7,145 bases of DNA from Lysobacterales bacterium. GTDB lineage: Bacteria > Pseudomonadota > Gammaproteobacteria > Xanthomonadales > Marinicellaceae. Below, piece by piece: positions 1 through 4,866 of the stretch; positions within the stretch are counted from its first letter, which is position 1, and each line of letters starts with the position of its first letter. Location: positions 1 to 7,145 of the forward strand of contig JALWML010000121.1 in NCBI GenBank assembly GCA_027083915.1, in the 5' to 3' direction. A program made the translations under genes and the position numbers. The notes under the pieces are model-generated. The model was not told where the DNA came from, did not search any database, and worked only from the letters and a program-made list of their open reading frames with translations.

Positions 1-696
1 GGGTTTATCATCGCCACTGTAGGGAATTATGTCGGCATTCTCAATATCGTCATCTATCTCAACACTGTCGTGGATGTAAAGTTTGACTTCACGTTCAAAT
101 TCTAAATCACCTTTGATTTCTGCATTCTTACCAAGAACAATTTTGGGTACTTTATTTTTTGAACTGCTAAACCAGCCTTTGTTAGGTTTGTGTACGATAA
201 TGTCATCAACGGAGGAGCCTTGTAATAAATAGATATTACCATTTACAGTTTCAATATCACCTTTTATCTGGGAGTGATAAACTTTGATGCTGCCATTTAC
301 AGTTTCGACATTTTCATGAATAACACAGCCAGAATTAGTTATGATTGAGCCGTTAACCGTTTCAACATTTTCTTCAATGTCGCAGTTATCGCCCAATTTA
401 ATTGAACCATTGACTGTTTCAGCGGACTCTGCTTTGACATTTTCGGAAAATGTGACGCTGCCATTAACGGTACTAGCCTCGCCAATTTGGCTATCAGATG
501 ATACCTTGACTGAGCCATTAACGGTGGATAAGTCGCCTACATTGGCATTGTGTCCAACCTTGATGCTACCATTGACGGTATCGTAATCTTTGTTAGGGGC
601 ATTTGTTCCGTCTTCAACTGACTTGCTACCGAGAAATCCTGCACAAGCAGTTAGTGAAAATAATGAACCTATAATAATGAGTTTGTATTTTTTCAT
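1..696 (-). CDS. Putative TVNG-repeat beta-helix lipoprotein (C-terminus outside window)
   Basis: I do not recognise a named family. The reading frame opens with ATG at 696, seven bases after an AAAGG Shine-Dalgarno, and stays open for 232 codons to the window edge, so the C-terminus is missing. Residues 1-18 form a short lipoprotein signal: a KKYK n-region, a hydrophobic stretch, and the lipobox L15-T-A-C18. Ala at +2 is not the Asp retention signal, so outer-membrane sorting is likely. From residue 40 to about 175 there are seven tandem units starting T-V-N-G-(S/N)-(I/V), with period 18 or 19. This spacing and the alternating hydrophobic positions fit a three-sided right-handed beta-helix, as in bactofilins or other self-stacking scaffolds (inference). 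The tail after residue 175 is less regular and becomes acidic (EIDDDIEN). There is no catalytic motif. A scaffold, adhesion or envelope-stabilising role is possible but unproven. The terminator of rpoH separates it from that gene, so it probably has its own transcript. Confidence 0.8.
   Translation of the reverse strand, partial: MKKYKLIIIGSLFSLTACAGFLGSKSVEDGTNAPNKDYDTVNGSIKVGHNANVGDLSTVNGSVKVSSDSQIGEASTVNGSVTFSENVKAESAETVNGSIKLGDNCDIEENVETVNGSIITNSGCVIHENVETVNGSIKVYHSQIKGDIETVNGNIYLLQGSSVDDIIVHKPNKGWFSSSKNKVPKIVLGKNAEIKGDLEFEREVKLYIHDSVEIDDDIENADIIPYSGDDKP
172..579 (-). repeat. Seven tandem TVNG protein repeats (54-57 bp units)
   Basis: Within the lipoprotein, TVNG recurs at residues 40, 58, 76, 94, 113, 132 and 150-160, the units being 18, 18, 18, 19, 19 and 18 residues long before a last TVNGN unit. 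At DNA level the core is ACn-GTn-AAy-GGn, with synonymous codons varying between copies, so the repeat is held at protein level and is not a recent DNA duplication. The units are continuous with no spacers. Confidence 0.85.
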
Positions 697-703
697 AGTG
701 TTA

Positions 704-708
704 CCTTT
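704..708 (-). promoter_or_regulatory. Shine-Dalgarno of the lipoprotein gene
   Basis: AAAGG on the minus strand lies seven bases before the ATG at 696. It supports this start and the short lipoprotein signal that follows. Confidence 0.6.
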
Positions 709-739
709 TGTTTTGTCTTAGTTTGCATAACGGATAACT

Positions 740-767
740 ATTTTAAATGTTACAAAAAAAATGGCAA
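740..767 (-). promoter_or_regulatory. Candidate sigma-70 promoter of the lipoprotein gene
   Basis: TTGCCA (762-767; 5 of 6 to TTGACA), a 16-base spacer and TAAAAT (740-745; 5 of 6 to TATAAT) lie on the minus strand, giving an expected start near 733 and a leader of about 36 bases. The -35 box is part of the downstream arm of the rpoH terminator hairpin, and the U-tract forms part of the spacer. The 16-base spacer is slightly short, and AT-rich DNA yields such matches by chance, so this is a moderate call. Confidence 0.45.
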
Positions 768-790
768 CTGTAAGAGTTGCCATTTTTCTT
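753..790 (-). terminator. Rho-independent terminator of rpoH
   Basis: A perfect inverted repeat, ATGGCAACT (761-769) against AGTTGCCAT (775-783) around a five-base loop, is followed in the minus direction by eight U residues (754-761). The A/T flanks extend the stem by up to four pairs. It begins about 20 bases after the rpoH stop codon. It could also act on plus-strand transcripts, but no plus-strand gene is present. Confidence 0.92.
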
Positions 791-807
791 TGTCTAAATT
801 AGAAGCC

Positions 808-1680
808 TTAAGCCTGCATTTGGGTCTTAAGTTTTTTAAGCGCTACTGCTTCAAGTTGTCTAATACGCTCTGCAGAGACACCATATTTATCTGCTAGTTG
901 ATGCAAAGTGGCTTTTTTATCACTTAACCAACGACTTTCAATAATGTCTAAACTGCGTTCATCCAATTTATCTAAACCTTTAAATAATAGGTTGTGGTTT
1001 TTATCATCACGTGTTTCTTTTTCTAAAACATCTTCTGGTGATGGTGTTGAACTGGTTAACCACGCTTGTGGAGAAAATGTGTTGTCTTCATCATTTTCGT
1101 CCATTGGTAAATCAAAGCAGACATCTTGTCCGTGTAAACGTGATTCCATTTCGACCACTACTTCAGGTTTAACGTCTAAATCTTTAGCAATCTTTGCAAT
1201 TTCTGGGCCACGTAACCAACCCAAGCGTTTTTTGTTTTTACGTAAGTTGAAAAACAATTTACGGTGCGCTTTGGTTGTTGCTACTTTAAGTATGCGCCAG
1301 TTTTTCAAGATGTATTCATGGATTTCTGCACGAATCCAATGTACAGCAAATGATACCAAACGCACTTTATGCGATGGATCAAAACGTTTAACTGCTTTCA
1401 TTAGACCGATATTGCCTTCTTGAATAAGGTCACCAACAGGTAAACCATAACCAGCATAAGAACGCGCCACATAAACCACGAAACGCAAATGCGATGTCAC
1501 TAAACGGTGAGCAGCTTCAAGGTCATTGTTTTCAAAAACTTTCTGACCAAGTTCTATTTCTTCTTCTTTTGATAAAATTGCAATCTGATTGACTGCACTG
1601 ATATAGCTTTCTAAAGATCCAGAAAGAGCTGGAATCTTAACCATAGCTTTTGTATTTTCTTTTTTTAAATCTTTGTTCAT
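808..1680 (-). CDS. rpoH: Heat-shock RNA polymerase sigma factor sigma-32
   Basis: A 290-residue group 3 sigma factor (E. coli RpoH is 284) that directs core RNA polymerase to heat-shock promoters for chaperone and protease genes. Region 2 is strongly conserved: LVTSHLRFVV at 60-69 and DLIQEGNIGLMKAVKRF at 84-100, the core-binding and -10 recognition segments, then VSFAVHWIRAEIHEYIL. The RpoH box that distinguishes sigma-32 from other sigma factors is present as TTKAHRKLFFNLRK (135-148); it is linked to FtsH and SRP-dependent turnover and core binding. The usual Gln before RKLFF is His here. Region 4.2 carries the -35-binding helix-turn-helix, TLHQLADKYGVSAERIRQLE (258-277). An acidic linker (193-200) lies between regions 3 and 4. 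The ATG at 1680 is chosen because AGGAG sits seven bases upstream. It is monocistronic or also reached by read-through from sppA, and ends at a strong terminator. Confidence 0.97.
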   Translation of the reverse strand: MNKDLKKENTKAMVKIPALSGSLESYISAVNQIAILSKEEEIELGQKVFENNDLEAAHRLVTSHLRFVVYVARSYAGYGLPVGDLIQEGNIGLMKAVKRFDPSHKVRLVSFAVHWIRAEIHEYILKNWRILKVATTKAHRKLFFNLRKNKKRLGWLRGPEIAKIAKDLDVKPEVVVEMESRLHGQDVCFDLPMDENDEDNTFSPQAWLTSSTPSPEDVLEKETRDDKNHNLLFKGLDKLDERSLDIIESRWLSDKKATLHQLADKYGVSAERIRQLEAVALKKLKTQMQA

Positions 1681-1687
1681 TTTATTA

Positions 1688-1692
1688 CTCCT
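1688..1692 (-). promoter_or_regulatory. Shine-Dalgarno of rpoH
   Basis: A full AGGAG core stands seven bases before the rpoH ATG, which fixes the start at 1680. A small hairpin (1695-1719) ends only two bases upstream of it, so access to this site might respond to RNA structure. Confidence 0.8.
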
Positions 1693-1694
1693 AA

Positions 1695-1719
1695 TTATTC
1701 CCGTCTATTCGGCAAATAA
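1695..1719 (-). promoter_or_regulatory. Small hairpin in the rpoH leader, next to the Shine-Dalgarno
   Basis: On the transcript, UUAUU pairs with AAUAA, and after a small asymmetric internal loop CCG pairs with CGG around a six-base AAUAGA loop. The stem is weak (about eight pairs, mostly A-U). It does not include the Shine-Dalgarno. It could be a minor thermosensing element or simply chance in AT-rich RNA. The folding was judged by eye. Confidence 0.3.
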
Positions 1720-1768
1720 AGTGTGTTATTAAAATATCTGTCCTTCTTATGAAGCAACAGAGATGCGA

Positions 1769-1798
1769 ATTATAACCTATGACAAGTATTTAGCGCAA
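1769..1798 (-). promoter_or_regulatory. Sigma-70 promoter of rpoH
   Basis: A perfect TATAAT (1769-1774) stands 18 bases downstream of TTGCGC (1793-1798; 3 of 6 to consensus) on the minus strand. The expected start is near 1762, giving a leader of about 80 bases. It lies in the only sizeable spacer before rpoH. The weak -35 box suggests modest basal activity or help from an activator. Confidence 0.6.
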
Positions 1799-1804
1799 TA
1801 GTTC
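1778..1804 (-). promoter_or_regulatory. Possible sigma-E-like promoter of rpoH
   Basis: GAACTA (1799-1804, preceded by TT as in E. coli rpoHp3), a 16-base spacer and TCATA (1778-1782) resemble the extracytoplasmic sigma-E consensus GAACTT-N16-TCTGA. The -35 half is good; the -10 half differs at two of five positions. It overlaps the sigma-70 promoter, whose -10 box lies just downstream. Control of rpoH by sigma-E is known in E. coli, so the idea is reasonable, but the match is partial. Confidence 0.3.
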
Positions 1805-1823
1805 AAAAGTCATGGCATTTATT

Positions 1824-3686
1824 TTATTGATTAATGTCACACAAACAGTGAGCATACTGAGTTAATTGTCCTTGTTTAGCATGAGTGATTAATTCTAAGG
1901 ATTTTTCTATTGGGGATAGAATTTTTTCAAATAGTTTATGTTGTTTTGGCATAAAATCAATATCAAATTTCTCACTAACTTGTGCCAATGTTGACATCAA
2001 AAACTGTTGTGTGGCTGTTAATTCAGGCTCAATCCATACGAGATCAAAATCATTATCAATACTTGCTTTGTTTGCTGCATCTGCAATAGCATCAGACAAG
2101 GTGCCTATTTCATCAATGAGACCAAACTCTTTGGCTTGTTTGGCTGTCCATACACGTCCACGTGCAATGCTGTCAACCAATTCAATATCCATATTTCGTG
2201 CCATGGCAACTGCCGAAATGAATTGTTGATAACCATGATCAATATTGGATTGAATAAGTTTGGCGAGATTTTCATTAAGTTCACGATCGGGTCGGAAGGC
2301 GCCAGCCCAATCTGAAGTGCCAACACCATCGGTGTGAACACCAATTTTGGCAAGCGTCTTAGGGTAGGTCATAAACATTCCAAATATGCCAATAGAACCA
2401 GTAATAGTGGCATCAGATGCGTAAATTTTATCAGCCGTCATGGAAATCCAATAACCACCAGAGGCGGCAACATTGCCCATGGAAACAACCACTGGTTTGC
2501 CAGCAACTTTGATGGCATCGACTTCACGCCTAATTTGTTCAGAGGCAAAAACAGCTCCACCGCCAGAATTAACACGCAGTACAACGGCTTTAACAGCTTT
2601 ATCCAAACGTGCTTCTCGCAAAAGTTTGCTGGTAGATACACCTCCAATACTGCCTGCATCTTGTTCACCATTTAATATGGTTCCTTCGGCAACAATAATG
2701 GCAATTTTATTAGGCTTTGGTATAGAGTTTTCTTGGTCAATAACGGTTAAATAGTCAATAAGTCCAATATGCCTAAAGCCATTGTTATCTTCGCCTGTTG
2801 CACTTAAATCTGCAATATACTTTTCTTTAAAGTGTTGGTTTTTGATTTGGTCGATTAGGCCTGCTTTTTTGTACATGCTTGCCATGTCACCACTGGAATC
2901 TTTTAGTAGAGTTGCTTGGTCTGCAATTATTTTGTTAAAGTCATCAATACTAATATTTCTTTTATCCACAATGCCTTGAGTATAAGTTTTCCATAAGTCA
3001 TTCATGTAGTGCAATGAGGCTTCTTTTGCTTCAATTGACATATCATTGCGAATATAAGGTTCGGCAGCCGATTTGTATTCGCCAACACGAAATAAATGTA
3101 CATCTACACCGAGTTTATCCAAACCATCCTTAAAATAATTGCGGTAAGAACCATATCCTTGAAAGAACATAAAAGCCTGTGGATCGACAATGATTTCATC
3201 GGCTAAATTAGCAAAATAATATTGGTTTTGGCTCATGTTTTCGGCAATAGTAATAACAGGTTTTTTTGAAACTTTGCGAAATTTTTCAATGGCTTGTTCT
3301 AGTTCTTTTAAATCTGCTAGTCCAATGCCCCACATAAAATCAGGACTTAGTACTAAAACAGAAATACGTTCATCCGTAGCGGCTTTTTCGATGGCCTTAA
3401 TTAAATCTCTTAGTTGAGTTTCTGGTACATCATTACCTTGTAATTGTTTAATAAATTTTTCTGAAGGTGTGCCACTGAATTGATTGACCACCATACCGTT
3501 TGGTGCAATGACTAAAGCAGTGTTTCTTTTGAGTTCAACTTTGTCATTAAAGAAAATTATTTTTACCAAGAAAAAAAGAATAATTAATAAAATAAAATGT
3601 CGCGTAAAATTTGCCAACTTGACTAAAGTGTTTGGAATGAACTCAATGAGTTTTCTTAAGGGTGATTTTTGTACTTGTGTATTCAT
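1824..3686 (-). CDS. sppA: Signal peptide peptidase SppA, 67K type (protease IV)
   Basis: A 620-residue membrane-bound serine peptidase (E. coli SppA has 618) that degrades cleaved signal peptides left in the inner membrane. A single hydrophobic anchor at about 30-46 (FILLIILFFLVKIIFF) puts the body in the periplasm. It has the duplicated S49 layout. The N-terminal half carries the general base K205 in FRVGEYKSAAEPYIRNDMS, and the C-terminal half carries the nucleophile S409 in GNVAASGGYWIS, the same number as the E. coli nucleophile. RVNSGGGAVFASE (371-383) and TGSIGIFG (429-436) are further conserved blocks. The enzyme appears intact and active. The start at 3686 is the only upstream choice, since an in-frame TAA lies 12 bases before it; its Shine-Dalgarno is unusually distant. 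It is the last gene of the DUF302-SDR-SppA unit. No hairpin terminator follows, so transcripts may run into rpoH. Confidence 0.96.
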   Translation of the reverse strand: MNTQVQKSPLRKLIEFIPNTLVKLANFTRHFILLIILFFLVKIIFFNDKVELKRNTALVIAPNGMVVNQFSGTPSEKFIKQLQGNDVPETQLRDLIKAIEKAATDERISVLVLSPDFMWGIGLADLKELEQAIEKFRKVSKKPVITIAENMSQNQYYFANLADEIIVDPQAFMFFQGYGSYRNYFKDGLDKLGVDVHLFRVGEYKSAAEPYIRNDMSIEAKEASLHYMNDLWKTYTQGIVDKRNISIDDFNKIIADQATLLKDSSGDMASMYKKAGLIDQIKNQHFKEKYIADLSATGEDNNGFRHIGLIDYLTVIDQENSIPKPNKIAIIVAEGTILNGEQDAGSIGGVSTSKLLREARLDKAVKAVVLRVNSGGGAVFASEQIRREVDAIKVAGKPVVVSMGNVAASGGYWISMTADKIYASDATITGSIGIFGMFMTYPKTLAKIGVHTDGVGTSDWAGAFRPDRELNENLAKLIQSNIDHGYQQFISAVAMARNMDIELVDSIARGRVWTAKQAKEFGLIDEIGTLSDAIADAANKASIDNDFDLVWIEPELTATQQFLMSTLAQVSEKFDIDFMPKQHKLFEKILSPIEKSLELITHAKQGQLTQYAHCLCDINQ

Positions 3687-3701
3687 GGTTTTGATTATAA
3701 G

Positions 3702-3707
3702 TCCTTT
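3702..3707 (-). promoter_or_regulatory. Distant Shine-Dalgarno of sppA
   Basis: AAAGGA is the only purine-rich ribosome site before sppA, but it ends 15 bases before the ATG, against the usual 5-9. It lies 12 bases after the stop of the preceding SDR gene, so reinitiation by ribosomes finishing that gene may contribute. A TATAAT string lies between site and start, but without a -35 box at a proper distance. Confidence 0.4.
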
Positions 3708-3718
3708 CGTATTTTTTT

Positions 3719-4408
3719 CTATCTGCCAATAGTCATATTTAATAGTTTAATGTATCGTTCGACCACAATTTCAGGCTGTACTAAGCCTTTGTCCGTTTCC
3801 GCTGGCCATGCTTTGGCTCGCAATTGTGTTTTCATGGGTTGCGGGGAAATGGTATCAACACTGACCTTAAAGTCTTCCATTTCTTCTTTGAGAATAGCGG
3901 CGAAATGATTAATTCCCGCCTTTGTTGTGCCATAAGCACCCCAATAGGCTTTGGCTACAGTGTCTAGGTTTTCCGTTGTAAATAGTATGGATCCGTGACT
4001 TTTTTTCAAAAGAGGCAGTAAAGCTTGGGTTAAAAAGATGGGAGAATTAAGGTTGATTTGCATTTCTTGCAACCAGCGCGTGGCTTCATAATGACTAAAC
4101 TCAGTCAAACCACTAAATTCTGCTGCAGTATGCACCAAGGCATCGAGTTTGCCAATGTTCTTTTCGATGGTTTCATATAATTGATAGAAATCATTGGGTG
4201 TGGCACCAACAAGATCCATTGGATAAACCATGGGTTCTTTACCACCTTGTTCTACTATTTTGTCACACATGATATTTAGAGAGCGCGGGTTTTTATCTGA
4301 AATAATGACATCAGCTTGTTGTAGGCATAATTCCAACGCAAGAGCAGAGCCTAAACCACCACACGCACCGGTGAGAAAAATAGTCTTGCTTTCTAGACTA
4401 TTTTGCAT
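3719..4408 (-). CDS. YciK-like short-chain dehydrogenase/reductase with altered active site
   Basis: A 229-residue Rossmann-fold SDR, cytoplasmic, closest by motif to the YciK group. The nucleotide-binding loop TGACGGLG is at 13-20. D38 after the second strand (ISDKN) fits NAD preference better than NADP (inference). The Y-x-x-x-K pair is present as Y159-G-T-T-K163. Two expected features differ: the NAG motif after strand 4 reads HTAAEF (93-98), with Thr for Asn, and the position 13 residues before the Tyr, normally the catalytic Ser, is E146 within FTTENL. It may therefore catalyse weakly or serve a binding role. The substrate is unknown. Its ATG lies inside the end of the DUF302 gene (11-nt overlap, shared ATGCAAAATAG) with no good Shine-Dalgarno, so translation is probably coupled. 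sppA follows after 32 bases. Confidence 0.88.
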   Translation of the reverse strand: MQNSLESKTIFLTGACGGLGSALALELCLQQADVIISDKNPRSLNIMCDKIVEQGGKEPMVYPMDLVGATPNDFYQLYETIEKNIGKLDALVHTAAEFSGLTEFSHYEATRWLQEMQINLNSPIFLTQALLPLLKKSHGSILFTTENLDTVAKAYWGAYGTTKAGINHFAAILKEEMEDFKVSVDTISPQPMKTQLRAKAWPAETDKGLVQPEIVVERYIKLLNMTIGR

Positions 4409-4781
4409 TATCTATCATCTGTATAAGTTTTTGTTCAACGCCATGAGCGATAGCTGCTAGTTCACTTTTATCGGATAAACTTTTAAGCATTTTTTCAGGT
4501 TTTACCATGCCAATAAAGGTTTCTCCATTTTGTGTATAGACAGAAATTCTACAAGGTAAAGCCATATTGAGTTGCATGTCTTGTGTCATGACTTGAGCGG
4601 CAATCTTAGGATTACACACCTCTAAAACATGACAGTTTTCAGCAAATTCAACCCCTTTAGAGCGTAATGTGTTGCCAATATTGTGTACATGCAGCACACC
4701 AAAACCGCCATCCTTGACACATTGTTCTAAATCGCTCGTGGCTGTTTCGAAGTCTTTATTTGTTTTAATTATGTAATACAT
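4398..4781 (-). CDS. DUF302 family protein
   Basis: A 127-residue, single-domain protein of the DUF302 family, whose biochemical role is not established. Recognisable blocks are FGVLHVHNIGNTLRSKGVEF (27-46), the EVCNPKIAAQVM segment (54-65), and LPCRISVYTQNG (75-86), which are the usual core of the domain, followed by a helical C-terminus. There is no signal peptide or membrane segment, so it should be cytoplasmic. It holds four cysteines (21, 50, 56, 77), but they do not form a CxxC pair. The ATG at 4781 is preceded by AAGGTG with the core seven bases away. It is the first gene of the unit with the SDR and sppA. It overlaps the SDR by 11 bases, which suggests matched production of the two proteins and perhaps a shared pathway. 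I cannot assign a function. Confidence 0.9.
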   Translation of the reverse strand: MYYIIKTNKDFETATSDLEQCVKDGGFGVLHVHNIGNTLRSKGVEFAENCHVLEVCNPKIAAQVMTQDMQLNMALPCRISVYTQNGETFIGMVKPEKMLKSLSDKSELAAIAHGVEQKLIQMIDNAK

Positions 4782-4786
4782 AAAAG

Positions 4787-4792
4787 CACCTT
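4787..4792 (-). promoter_or_regulatory. Shine-Dalgarno of the DUF302 gene
   Basis: AAGGTG on the minus strand, with its AAGG core seven bases before the ATG, supports the start at 4781. Confidence 0.65.
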
Positions 4793-4812
4793 AAATATAA
4801 AATTGAGCCATA

Positions 4813-4840
4813 ATTTTAATCTTTAAGGCTTAATATGCAA
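4813..4840 (-). promoter_or_regulatory. Weak candidate promoter of the DUF302-SDR-sppA unit
   Basis: TTGCAT (4835-4840; 3 of 6), a 16-base spacer and TAAAAT (4813-4818; 5 of 6) lie in the 85-base gap after the M1 peptidase gene. A TATATT string nearer the gene is an alternative -10 box. The region is so AT-rich that either could be chance. No hairpin terminator separates the M1 gene from this unit, so read-through is also possible. Confidence 0.3.
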
Positions 4841-4866
4841 GAAAAGCTATGGTATGTTATCTATTA

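Noticed and set aside
172..579. CRISPR-like or DNA-level tandem array
   Set aside because: The units are contiguous, differ mostly at third codon positions and keep one protein frame; there are no unique spacers.
341..586. Plus-strand open frame of 81 codons with a repeated EPLTV pattern
   Set aside because: It is the antisense shadow of the TVNG repeats of the lipoprotein, whose period (54-57 bases) keeps stops out of this frame. No ribosome site or promoter of its own was seen.
908..1423. 171-codon plus-strand open frame opposite rpoH
   Set aside because: The rpoH product on the other strand is unmistakable and full length; this frame has low-complexity Ser/Leu/Arg-rich content and no recognisable domain.
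1805..1823. Terminator for sppA around the GCCATGAC string
   Set aside because: Only the four-base CATG is self-complementary, with no stem and no U-tract, so no rho-independent terminator is supported there.
3694..3699. TATAAT just before sppA as an internal promoter
   Set aside because: The nearest -35-like box (TTGGCA) is 24 bases away, too far, and the six bases at 17-18 spacing do not match.
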